This document shows positions 27,862-37,067 of a stretch of DNA of 64,000 nucleotides, piece after piece; positions within the stretch are counted from its first letter, which is position 1; each line of letters starts with the position of its first letter. The notes below the pieces were generated by a model that saw only the letters and a program-made list of their open reading frames with translations, ran no database searches and had not been told where the DNA came from. The position numbers and the translations under genes were made by a program. The stretch lies in NCBI GenBank assembly GCA_021770095.1, contig JAETRQ010000005.1:1-64000 (forward strand), read 5' to 3'. The DNA comes from Eubacteriaceae bacterium (GTDB lineage Bacteria > Bacillota > Clostridia > Oscillospirales > Acutalibacteraceae).

Positions 27862-29746
27862 ATGTCAAACATAAAGGGAACTGTAACAACATTGCGCCAA
27901 TTCCTGTTTAACGTTGAATCTGAAGTTAAAACTGAAGTAAACGGAATAAAATACCCAATTATTTATTTCAAAAAAGACAGAATTTTATCTGTCCCAGACT
28001 ATCAAAGAGAAATCCGTTGGCAAAAAGAAACTTTGTTCTCGCTGATGAATGATATTTCTCGTGGCTCAAAATTTTTAGGAAATATAATTCTATCTTCATT
28101 CGGAGAAAAAGATTTTGAAATAATAGATGGTCAGCAACGTTTAGTTTCGCTTAATATGTTAATTACATACATAAAGTCTCACTATGCAGAACAAATTACT
28201 GACATTGACGAACTTGTCACAATCAATGTCAATTGTTTTGACAAATTTTCCGTATTTCGAGAGGCTGATTATACTTTAAGAAATGTAGATGAATCAATTC
28301 GAGAAGATGTAAAAAAGAGCGACAAGCTTGGACAAATTAAAATACTAAGCGAATTATATTCCTCTATTAGTGAGGAAAAAATTTTAGATACCGTTGCAAA
28401 AGCTGAATCGTTTTTGGAAAATCTAAAAAAATGCACAATAAATGTTATAGTGTCAGACGATGAAGATATGAAAATAAGTACAGAGTACTATATTGATGTG
28501 AACTTGAAAGGTATTAAGTTAGATACCGAAGATATTTTTAAAGGGTATTTATTTTCGCAAGATTCTTCTAAAGAAATCCGAGATTATTGGGTTGAACTCA
28601 AAGAATCTTGGATGAAGTTTAACGAACGATGCAATTGCAAGCCTGAAAAAAGCGTTTATTCATTAACCAAAATACTCGAGCATTACATTTACTGTCATGT
28701 GTTGAGCAAACCAGAATATAAAGATGTTTCAATCAATGAAAAATTCACTCTTGACTCTCCCTGTGAAGTTAATGGCACTAAATACTACCTTGGTGATCAT
28801 GTCATTAAGGTTATTAGAAATAATACCTACATGAAGGAAGTTTTAGTAGGTTCCAAAGAATACATTGACTGTTTAACCGAAATAATTGCGGCAGATGGTG
28901 GTGCTCCAGGTTGCATAAGGGATGGTTGTGCCAAAAATACTCATCTTGAAGTATTATCTTTCTATTTGTGATGGCAAAGCAAAGAAAGCAACTTGCAAAA
29001 ATTTGTATGCTATATATTTTTATAATGTTCTATTCATGCTTTTTGGTGATAAAAAGTCTGATGCAGAAAACATCAAAAGAATCTCCAGAAGTACCGAATA
29101 TTATCCGGAAGTGGTTAAAGCAATTAAAAATTTCTTCGAAGATGGAAATATATCTGAGTCACGACAAATCGCTATTGCAAAATGGAACAGTAATTATGAA
29201 AACGAAGCTTTACAATATAAATGTAAATCGTTGGCTACCATTTATAACTATTTTACAATAAATAATAATTCAGTAGAGATTTCATCAAGTGACGATGTTT
29301 ATAATTTTTTAAGTGATGAGGATGTCTACAATATTGAGCATTTTATAGTAAATGGTTCCGGAAGTACTACTTATGTAGATGGTAAAGATAACTATGAATT
29401 GCCTGACAGTGTCAAAAAGTATAGTGCATATATCTTCAACTTTATTTTTGTCCCCAAAAGCATTAACAATGATATTTTCAAGAACTATTCCGTTCGCACA
29501 AAAATGGAGTTGTTATCTAAATCCAATCGTACTTCTGAAATAAAGTGTGAATATTCAAAAATGATTATAGATATAGTTAAAGATATGTTTGCTGACGAAG
29601 TAACAATTACTGATTTGAATGATTCAGAACAAAAAGAACTAGATAAATATTGGTTAGTAACATTTAAAAATGAGTATTCTCGTTTCACTTCAAGGGTAAT
29701 TGACAAATTATTAGATCATTTTTCAAATACCCACACAGATAAATAG
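27862..29746 (+). pseudogene. DUF262/DUF1524-like protein (GmrSD/SspE-type architecture), split by a frameshift near 28960-28971
   Basis: ORF 27862-28971: LSVPDYQREIRWQKETLFSLMNDI, FEIIDGQQRLVSLNML; ORF 28922-29746 in another frame: YNIEHFIVN ... NFIFVPKSINNDIFKNYSVRTKMELL. Confidence 0.8.
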
Positions 29747-29758
29747 TCTTTAAGCAAT

Positions 29759-29796
29759 AAATCACAACCGTTTTGCTAATCTACGGTTGTGATTTT
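29759..29796. terminator. Bidirectional terminator between the dnd operon and tnpV
   Basis: aaatcacaaccgt ... acggttgtgattt hairpin between convergent genes. Confidence 0.75.
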
Positions 29797-29799
29797 CAA

Positions 29800-30042
29800 T
29801 TATATGCAATTTATTTCTTTTACGACAATCTCAGTTGCTCTACTACGAGTATTATTCATCCTCCTCACCCATGCCATTTGGTCGGCAGCTTTGAGTTGTT
29901 CGGTCACATATCGTTTGTGCCTTAATGCCCACACGCCGATATTACCCGTTTCTTTTTCCGCCGGTAAAGCTAGGTTCGGCAGTAGATAATCGCCTTGTTG
30001 CGTGTATGTACCGCCGAGTTGTTCAAATAATGTGTCAGTCAT
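29800..30042 (-). CDS. TnpV-like transposon-encoded protein
   Basis: MTDTLFEQLGGTYTQQGDYLLPNLALPAEKETGNIGVWALRHKRYVTEQ. Confidence 0.75.
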   Translation of the reverse strand: MTDTLFEQLGGTYTQQGDYLLPNLALPAEKETGNIGVWALRHKRYVTEQLKAADQMAWVRRMNNTRSRATEIVVKEINCI

Positions 30043-30198
30043 AGTAAAAACCTCCTTTGCACTTATATTGTACAAAGGGGGCTGCGTAAAGTCGAATGTG
30101 CGATTTATGAATTTGCATATATCGCCAGTGCCAAAAAATACAGCGAATATTTCCAAACTTGTGCCACTTTTTACAGCGAACATAGCGAATATTCACTC

Positions 30199-30780
30199 TT
30201 ATGTTTTTAATCCTCGTATCACTTGCCAACGAGGGAATTCTTGAAGCACTCGGATATGCCAATCGGATTTTCGGGTGATAGTGCGAAAGTATTTTGAGCA
30301 AAAGAATTCTATTAAATAGACTTTCGGAATGTGATTCATATTGTTTCGCTTAAACGCTTTAAGATGTCCTTTCCTGCACCAATCATTTATTGACGTTGTA
30401 CCGTAACCAATTACTTTTGATATTTCGGTCGCAGTCAGCACATCAGGATATTGTGCAAAAAGTTCCGTGTAATACAGCTTCATATTTTCAAGAACCTGTT
30501 CGGGTACTTCGGTTTTCATTTTCACTGTATAGTTCCCCTTGTACCACCCAGCCGGTGCTGAATAGGATTCGGGAAATACTTTTCTCTTTTCAAGATATGT
30601 AATAACATCGGCCTTTTTGATTTTGTAACAGCGAGTTTTCTTGCCTGTGTATTCACACGGTATCTTTCCGCTGCGAAGCAGATACAAAGCCGTTGATTTG
30701 CTGATGTGGCAGATTTGATAGAGTTGGTCTTTGGTAATAATATCGGGAATCAAATCCCAGTTGATTGCGGTTTCATTCAT
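30199..30780 (-). CDS. Double helix-turn-helix protein, possible recombination directionality factor
   Basis: ITKDQLYQICHISKSTALYLLRSGKIPCEYTGKKTRCYKIKKADVITYL and TATEISKVIGYGTTSINDWCRKGHLKAF. Confidence 0.7.
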   Translation of the reverse strand: MNETAINWDLIPDIITKDQLYQICHISKSTALYLLRSGKIPCEYTGKKTRCYKIKKADVITYLEKRKVFPESYSAPAGWYKGNYTVKMKTEVPEQVLENMKLYYTELFAQYPDVLTATEISKVIGYGTTSINDWCRKGHLKAFKRNNMNHIPKVYLIEFFCSKYFRTITRKSDWHIRVLQEFPRWQVIRGLKT

Positions 30781-30853
30781 AGCAATACACCTCGTAAATA
30801 TTTTTGTCGGTGTTGGTTTTCCCGTGTATTGCCGTTGTTGATGTGTTTATTCT

Positions 30854-30895
30854 GTTCTTTCCGCAGTTCTTTCCAAAATAGTGCCTGTTCTTTCC
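30854..30895 (+). repeat. Three GTTCTTTCC sites, candidate integrase arm-type sites (right)
   Basis: GTTCTTTCC at 30854-30862, 30866-30874 and 30887-30895. Confidence 0.7.
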
Positions 30896-31051
30896 GAAAA
30901 CAGCGAAAATGCCGTTATTCGAACTTTCCTTTATTTATCGGGATTTCAGCGGCACAACCGTCAAAAAGCCTTTAATATCAAGCATTTTCGGCGAATACGA
31001 AGTATCCCGAAACTGCCTTCAAAAATCACTAAACAGCCATTAACCCATAAA

Positions 31052-31109
31052 ACTCGAAATCCATCGTGTGAGCAATCACCCGTGGGTTCAAATCCCACCC
31101 ACTCCGCCA
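31052..31109 (+). pseudogene. 3' half of host tRNA-Ser(CGA) (right attachment site)
   Basis: ACTCGAAA TCCAT ... GTGGG TTCAAAT CCCAC CCACTCC G CCA; pairs with the 5' half at 4191-4231. Confidence 0.9.
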
Positions 31110-31113
31110 TATG

Positions 31114-31163
31114 AAATACCTATAACGATCCGAACCATTAAGAGTTGGACAGTTATAGGTATT
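31114..31163 (+). terminator. Terminator of the original host tRNA-Ser gene
   Basis: aatacctataac ... gttataggtatt hairpin followed by T-rich sequence. Confidence 0.75.
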
Positions 31164-31259
31164 CTTTATTTTTCCTTGATTTTTTGATTGTATCTTGTAT
31201 ATATTTTTGACTATGTTATAATCGAATTGATAAATAGTAATTTGAGAGGATTACAATAA

Positions 31260-31553
31260 ATGAAAGTAATAACAATATGCGGAAGTTTAAAATTTCAAAA
31301 AGAAATGATGATAGTTGCAGAAAAATTGGTTTTAGAAGGTAATTGCGTTCTTACACCAGTTTATCCAATATTAGAAAATTTAGAAAAGACAGAGGAGCAA
31401 CTTGAAAAATTAAAAGAAGCACATTTTAAGAGGATAGAATTATCGGACTCAGTATATGTAATAAATAAAGATAACTATATTGGAAAAAGCACAAAATCAG
31501 AAATAGAATATGCCAAAAAGTTAGGAAAAGAAATCATATATTTAGAAAGATAA
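31260..31553 (+). CDS. Nucleoside 2-deoxyribosyltransferase-like small protein
   Basis: MKVITICGSLKFQKEMMIVAEKLVLEGNCVLTPVYP ... KSTKSEIEYAKKLGKEIIYLE. Confidence 0.6.
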   Translation: MKVITICGSLKFQKEMMIVAEKLVLEGNCVLTPVYPILENLEKTEEQLEKLKEAHFKRIELSDSVYVINKDNYIGKSTKSEIEYAKKLGKEIIYLER

Positions 31554-31644
31554 ATTACAATTTGTCTTTAAGAATAAAATGGTTCAAATACATATAATCA
31601 ATTGCAAAATATATTTTTTGTATTCTTCAGATAAAACAAAAATC

Positions 31645-31672
31645 CGTTCTGTGAGAGAACGGATTTTTACTT
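31645..31672. terminator. Intrinsic terminator
   Basis: aaatccgttctgtgagagaacggattttta. Confidence 0.7.
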
Positions 31673-31739
31673 TATGTTTTACTTTGTCTTTTAATTTAGC
31701 AAAGCAAAAAGATAGTATGACGAATATTTTAAACGGATA

Positions 31740-33125
31740 TTAAAGTGATACATCCGAACATTCTGCTTTTAATTTTTTGAACAAACTTATGAGGGTGCAT
31801 ACAGCGGCGGCCGCAAGTATAATTTCAGACACAGTCTGTGCATAAGCAAGACCATAAAGCGGATACAGGTAATTAAGCAGAAACAATGCAGGAATTTCAA
31901 GAACAATTTTTCGCATAATTGCAAAAACAAGTGATTTTTTGCCCATTCCGCATGCCTGAAAGACACCGACTGCAATGAAATCCATACATAAAAAAGGCAA
32001 TGAAAGGCACATGCCCTGCAAGAATTTTGAGCCATACGCAACGATAGCATCATTCTCCATAAACAGAGAAATCAGTCCGCCGGAGAATATGTGAAAACCT
32101 ATAGTTGCCATAAGCAGGAATCCTATGGAAATTTCACTTAAAAATACAAGTGCTTTCTTCATTCGCTTTACATTTTTGCTTGCATAGGAATAACTGATAA
32201 GCGGCATAATTCCCTGTGAAAAGCCAAGTGCTACCTGCATCGGAATCATATTGATTTTCTGTGCAATTCCCATTGCGGCAACTGCCGAAGAACCGAACGC
32301 AGCAGTAAAATTATTAAGCACCGTCATACCCGTAACATTAAGCAGATTCTGTATAGATGCAGGAATACCGACTGCAAAAACGCCTGACACAATTTCCTTT
32401 TTTAAAGTGAACATTTTAGGGTTAATACACACATATGTGCTTTTCCTTTTAATAAAAAGAAGTATAAAGAAATATATGCACGCAAAACAGTTTGAAACGA
32501 ATGTAGCCAGCCCTGCACCTGCCACACCCATATCCAAAAATTGCGGAAGAACAAAAAAGGGATCAAGAAAAATATTGAGTATGCATCCGCTCATTGTGCC
32601 AACACTTGCATGGAGTGACGCCCCCTCGGCACGTACGAGATAAGCAAGCACCACATTTAAGATTGCAGGCACCGCACCGAGACCGACTGTCCATTTAAGA
32701 TACTGTGCTGTTGCTGCTACTGTTTCACTGTCCGCACCGAGTACGGTTAAAAGCGGTATATGCAGTATGGTATAAAGCAGTGAAAACAGTACTCCGCTGA
32801 TTACGGAACAGTAAAAACCAAAAGCAGAACTCCTGTAAACCGTATCAAAATCTTTTCTGCCGAGTGCACGGCTCATCATACTTGAACTGCCGACGCCAAA
32901 AAGATTATTTACCGCATTGAATGCCAGCAAAAGCGGAGCGGCAAGTGTTACGGCAGAATTTTCAATCGGATCACCCAGCATACCTACAAAGTAAGTGTCG
33001 GCAAGATTATAAATAACCATTACAAGCGAACTTAAGACGGTGGGAACAGACAATTTCATAACTGCTTTTCTGACCGGCATATTTTCAAATAATTCTATTT
33101 TTTCATCATTTTCCATTTGAATCAC
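31740..33125 (-). CDS. MATE family efflux transporter
   Basis: 12-TM profile; MPVRKAVMKLSVPTVLSSLVMVIYNLADTYFVGMLGDP, SSMMSRALGRKDFD. Confidence 0.93.
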   Translation of the reverse strand: MIQMENDEKIELFENMPVRKAVMKLSVPTVLSSLVMVIYNLADTYFVGMLGDPIENSAVTLAAPLLLAFNAVNNLFGVGSSSMMSRALGRKDFDTVYRSSAFGFYCSVISGVLFSLLYTILHIPLLTVLGADSETVAATAQYLKWTVGLGAVPAILNVVLAYLVRAEGASLHASVGTMSGCILNIFLDPFFVLPQFLDMGVAGAGLATFVSNCFACIYFFILLFIKRKSTYVCINPKMFTLKKEIVSGVFAVGIPASIQNLLNVTGMTVLNNFTAAFGSSAVAAMGIAQKINMIPMQVALGFSQGIMPLISYSYASKNVKRMKKALVFLSEISIGFLLMATIGFHIFSGGLISLFMENDAIVAYGSKFLQGMCLSLPFLCMDFIAVGVFQACGMGKKSLVFAIMRKIVLEIPALFLLNYLYPLYGLAYAQTVSEIILAAAAVCTLISLFKKLKAECSDVSL

Positions 33126-33357
33126 TACTTTAACTTTGTGTTGTTACATGATTTCATAAAATCCTTGTTATCACTGTAAAGCATCGACCTTTACAGCAAT
33201 AAATTATTATATATAAACGGTCATAATAAGTCAATATCAATTCAATGATTTTATTCGTGTTCAGCCTTTTGTGTCCAATTCAATTGGATTGAAAACGGAG
33301 AATTTTTATTGCCTAAGCAATCACACTTTGATATAATTAAATAAAGAGGGTGCTGAA

Positions 33358-34272
33358 ATGAAAAATATGATAGAAATAAAAAATCTTAACAAGAGTTTTG
33401 GAAAGATTAAAGCCGTGCAGGATTTAAGCCTTGAAGTGAAAGAAGGCGAACTTTTTGCATTTCTGGGAATTAACGGGGCCGGCAAAAGCACAACCATTTC
33501 CATAATCTGTTCTCAGCTTGAAAAGGACAGCGGAAAGGTGTATGTTAACGGCAGGGATCTGGATAATGACTCAAGCGAAATAAAAAAGAATTTGGGCGTC
33601 GTTTTTCAGAATTCCGTTCTTGATAAAGCACTTACCGTAAAAGAGAATCTTAAAAACAGAGCAGCACTTTATTCCATTACCGGAAGAGAATTTGATAAAC
33701 GGCTTGAAGAACTTTGTGAATTGTTGGAATTCAAAGATTTACTGAAAAGACCGGTCGGGAAACTTTCGGGCGGACAGAGACGGAGAATTGATATTGCAAG
33801 AGCCCTTTTTCATAAACCTAAAATATTAATCCTTGATGAACCGACAACAGGGCTTGATCCGCAGACGCGAAAAGCAGTTTGGAATGTTGTTGATAAACTG
33901 CGTGAAAATGAAAATATAACCGTGTTTTTAACCACACATTATATGGAAGAGGCGGCGGAAGCGGATTATGTTGTCATTCTTGACAGCGGAAAAATAGTTG
34001 CCAAAGGCACACCGCAGGAATTAAAGAATGAATATACCGGTGATTATGTAATTCTTTATAATATAAACGAAAATCAGATCAGAGTATTGAATCAGGACTA
34101 TGAAAAACTGCCAAATGCTTATCGTATTGCTGTTTCGGATGCTTCACAGGCAACAGAATTGATTGTGGCTCATCCTGAACTTTTTACCGATTATGAAATA
34201 ATAAAAGGGAAAATGGATGATGTCTTCCTTTCGGCAACCGGTAAAATGTTACAAGGAGGAAATTTAAAATGA
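33358..34272 (+). CDS. ABC transporter ATP-binding protein
   Basis: FLGINGAGKSTTISIICSQLE, KLSGGQRRRIDIARALFHKPKILILDEPTTGLDPQTR. Confidence 0.95.
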   Translation: MKNMIEIKNLNKSFGKIKAVQDLSLEVKEGELFAFLGINGAGKSTTISIICSQLEKDSGKVYVNGRDLDNDSSEIKKNLGVVFQNSVLDKALTVKENLKNRAALYSITGREFDKRLEELCELLEFKDLLKRPVGKLSGGQRRRIDIARALFHKPKILILDEPTTGLDPQTRKAVWNVVDKLRENENITVFLTTHYMEEAAEADYVVILDSGKIVAKGTPQELKNEYTGDYVILYNINENQIRVLNQDYEKLPNAYRIAVSDASQATELIVAHPELFTDYEIIKGKMDDVFLSATGKMLQGGNLK

Positions 34273-35168
34273 AAAAGTTTGCTTCTCTGACGAAACGAAA
34301 TGTAAAATTATTTTTTAAAGATAAGGGGATGTTTTTTACCTCTCTGATTACTCCTATCATTCTTCTGGTTTTATATGTAACTTTTTTGGCAAATGTTTTT
34401 CGAGATACGTTTGTTTCTGCTTTGCCTGATGGTTTTACCGTACCGGAAAAACTGATTAACGGTTTTGCAGGTGCAGAACTTTTTTCCTCACTGCTTGCGG
34501 TTTGCTGTGTCACAGTTTCTTTTTGTTGCAATATGCTGATGGTGCAGGATAAGATAACAGGAGCAAGAACAGATTTGACTATGGCTCCTGTAAAAAATTC
34601 TGTTTTGTCCTTAAGTTATTATACAGCTACATTAATATCAACATTGATTGTATGCTATGTGGCGGCAGGTGCCGGCTTTATTTATATGGCAAAGGTCGGT
34701 TGGTATCTTTCAGTCAAAGATGTTGTTTTTATACTGATTGATATATTTTTACTGGTCATGTTCGGAACCGCACTTTCCTCTGTGATAAACTTCTTTTTAT
34801 CCACACAAGGGCAAATTTCAGCAGTCGGAACGATTGTAAGTGCGGGATATGGTTTTATTTGCGGTGCTTATATGCCGATTTCTTCGTTCGGTACCGGATT
34901 GCAGAAAGTTTTGTCGTTCCTGCCCGGTACTTACGGTACATCCTTGATAAGAAATCATACCCTTCACGGCACGTTTGAAGAAATGGCTGCAGTTGGTTTC
35001 CCCGATGAAGTTGTTGAAGCAATTAAGGACAGTGTTGACTGTAATTTGTATTTCTTTGATAACAGTGTAAGTGAAAGTTCAATGTATATTGTTATGGCGG
35101 TCACTGTTGTTGTTTTAATATTGATTTATGTTCTGTGCGGCAGAATTTTTCCCTCAAAGACAAAGTAA
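34269..35168 (+). CDS. ABC transporter permease
   Basis: ABC-2-type membrane protein overlapping the ATPase gene. Confidence 0.9.
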   Translation: MKKFASLTKRNVKLFFKDKGMFFTSLITPIILLVLYVTFLANVFRDTFVSALPDGFTVPEKLINGFAGAELFSSLLAVCCVTVSFCCNMLMVQDKITGARTDLTMAPVKNSVLSLSYYTATLISTLIVCYVAAGAGFIYMAKVGWYLSVKDVVFILIDIFLLVMFGTALSSVINFFLSTQGQISAVGTIVSAGYGFICGAYMPISSFGTGLQKVLSFLPGTYGTSLIRNHTLHGTFEEMAAVGFPDEVVEAIKDSVDCNLYFFDNSVSESSMYIVMAVTVVVLILIYVLCGRIFPSKTK

Positions 35169-35218
35169 ATTATAATCAGTAGAGATAGGGAGTTTAAACC
35201 AAAATAAAATGATAAGAA

Positions 35219-35258
35219 TAAAAACGCACACTCTGTATTTTCAGAGTGTGCGTTTTGT
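35219..35258. terminator. Bidirectional terminator
   Basis: aaaacgcacactctgtattttcagagtgtgcgtttt. Confidence 0.75.
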
Positions 35259-35578
35259 CAGCATCGGGTCAGGTAAAATGATTTTATATCTCTATATCCG
35301 CCGTTATCAATATGCTCTTTTATTTCTGATGAGAGCTGGAAAGTTGTTAGGACTTCCGAACTCTCGGATATATCTTCAACTGTGATAACAAAGGCATTCA
35401 TCTCTTCACGGCTGTCTTTATATGCGAGATATGTGTTGGAAAGGTCCTCTCTGTACAAACCGCATTTCAGTACCGCCTCCGCCTCTGATTCAAAGGGAAG
35501 CAAGATTTTAGATCCCAATTCAATTTTTTCTTTTATATCGGTGTTGTTTAAATCTAAATTGTAATTAATTATATCCAT
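35258..35578 (-). CDS. Hypothetical protein
   Basis: 106-aa ORF 15 nt downstream of the next gene. Confidence 0.5.
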   Translation of the reverse strand: MDIINYNLDLNNTDIKEKIELGSKILLPFESEAEAVLKCGLYREDLSNTYLAYKDSREEMNAFVITVEDISESSEVLTTFQLSSEIKEHIDNGGYRDIKSFYLTRC

Positions 35579-35592
35579 CTTATGTTTTCTCC

Positions 35593-35991
35593 TTATTTTA
35601 CTCTAAATTTAGCGGGTTTACCGCCAATTCCTTCAACAAACTTACTAATATCAGAATTTATATCACATACTTTATTCCAGAATTTTTTACCGGCAGGACT
35701 TTTGTTTGGATAATCTTGATATTCGTTTTTGTGGTCTTTGAATAAATCTCTGAGTGTAAATATATCCCCGGATGAAAGTTCTCCGTTTTCCTTTTTTGCT
35801 AAAATCAGTTCAGTTATTCTTTCTGTTGTTAATAAAGGCGGATTATTCGGGAATAGTTGCGTTTTTATATATGTAGATAATCCATATCCGCTGGCATCTG
35901 CCCTTTGTTTAAGTTCATAGTATTCAGAATCAGTAAATTTGATTGACAGTATATTGGTGCAAGTCTCTTTCATAGCTGTCCTCCTTTTCAC
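35593..35991 (-). CDS. Hypothetical protein, RHH-like N-terminus, DUF1413-like C-terminus
   Basis: LSIKFTDSEYYELKQRADASGYGLSTYIKTQLF; GDIFTLRDLFKDH...SPAGKKFWNKVCD. Confidence 0.5.
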   Translation of the reverse strand: MKRRTAMKETCTNILSIKFTDSEYYELKQRADASGYGLSTYIKTQLFPNNPPLLTTERITELILAKKENGELSSGDIFTLRDLFKDHKNEYQDYPNKSPAGKKFWNKVCDINSDISKFVEGIGGKPAKFRVK

Positions 35992-36094
35992 TCTGTAATA
36001 CTAAGTGTAACATGCGTTTGGGAATTTGTCAATACTTTATAATAAAAATCCCCAAGAATTCTTGGGGATTCAGAATGCTTTGATATATTTATTT

Positions 36095-36994
36095 TCATAA
36101 CTCGGCAACATATTTGTTAATCTTATTTGCGATTGGCGCAGCCTCTCCAACAGAAATAGGTAAAAACGGGCTGCGCGGATTTCCGCAGTCGATACCAAAT
36201 CTTAAAGAAATAACCTGTTTTGCAGCACCGTATAATGATGCACAGGAGAGCAAATCAAATATGCATTCATTGATTTTGAACTGAAGTTTTGTTGCCTCTT
36301 CGATTTTTTTCTCGTTTATGAGTTTGTCGAGTGCAACGAAAAGTTCAGGCATACAGCCGTATGTTCCGCCGATACCTGCATCAGCACCCATGAGCCGTCC
36401 GCCGACGAATTGTTCGTCAGAACCGTTGAAAATTATGAAATCATCACCGGCAGCCTGTCTGTATCTTTCCATAAGGAAAACAGGTTCGGCAGAGTTCTTA
36501 ACACCGATTACTTTCTCATTTGCTGCCATTTCCTTAAGCAGTTGTGGGGAAAGATTAAATCCTGTAAGTTGAGGTATATTATATATAATAAACGGAACAT
36601 CTGTTGAATCAATAATTGCGTTCCAGTGGAGTTTAACGCTTTCTTCTGGCAAATGATAATACACACTCGGTACAGCACTTATTGCGTCTGCACCAATACT
36701 TTCGGCATGTTTTGCAAGTTCAATACTTTCTTTTGTAGAGGCACAGCCGATATGAACAATGACAGTAAAATCATCACCGGCTGCCGCACATACTGCTTCG
36801 GCAACTGCTTTTCTTTCTTTGGCTGAAAGTAAAAAGCCTTCTCCTGTAGAGCCGCAGGCATAAACGCCTTTTACGCCGAGTGATTTGTATTTGCGTACAA
36901 GTTGTTTTATTTTTTCGGTGTCGATATTGTCATCTTTATCATATATTGCATTCAGTGCACAAAACACTCCGCGGAATTTGTCTAAGTCTGTCAT
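36095..36994 (-). CDS. nanA: Dihydrodipicolinate synthase family/N-acetylneuraminate lyase
   Basis: GVKGVYACGSTGEGFLLSAKERKAVAE, FIIYNIPQLTGFNLS, VIGVKNSAEPVFLMERY; next to nanE. Confidence 0.87.
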   Translation of the reverse strand: MTDLDKFRGVFCALNAIYDKDDNIDTEKIKQLVRKYKSLGVKGVYACGSTGEGFLLSAKERKAVAEAVCAAAGDDFTVIVHIGCASTKESIELAKHAESIGADAISAVPSVYYHLPEESVKLHWNAIIDSTDVPFIIYNIPQLTGFNLSPQLLKEMAANEKVIGVKNSAEPVFLMERYRQAAGDDFIIFNGSDEQFVGGRLMGADAGIGGTYGCMPELFVALDKLINEKKIEEATKLQFKINECIFDLLSCASLYGAAKQVISLRFGIDCGNPRSPFLPISVGEAAPIANKINKYVAEL

Positions 36995-37067
36995 ATTTGC
37001 ATATCCCTTCTTTTAAATTATCTTGATTGTAACACAATATAATGATATAATCAATAAGGTGATAAAA

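Larger units (their letters stand above)
4223..31060. mobile_element. Integrative mobilizable element inserted in tRNA-Ser(CGA), flanked by 9-bp direct repeat ACTCGAAAT
   Basis: Direct repeat actcgaaat at 4223-4231 and 31052-31060; int, ParB-like, relaxase, MobC-like, RepA-like and excisionase-like genes inside; joining the ends rebuilds a complete tRNA-Ser. Confidence 0.88.

Noticed and set aside
28940-28985. Programmed +1 frameshift in the DUF262 gene
   Set aside because: No prfB-like slippery site. UUG to UGU re-pairing is poor, so a 2-nt indel is simpler. Kept only as a frameshift finding.
4223-31060. CRISPR array or cas genes in the defence island
   Set aside because: No regularly spaced repeats or Cas motifs were seen.
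4223-31060. Full ICE (self-conjugative)
   Set aside because: No VirB4, VirD4 or other T4SS genes found between the attachment sites, so it is treated as a mobilizable element.
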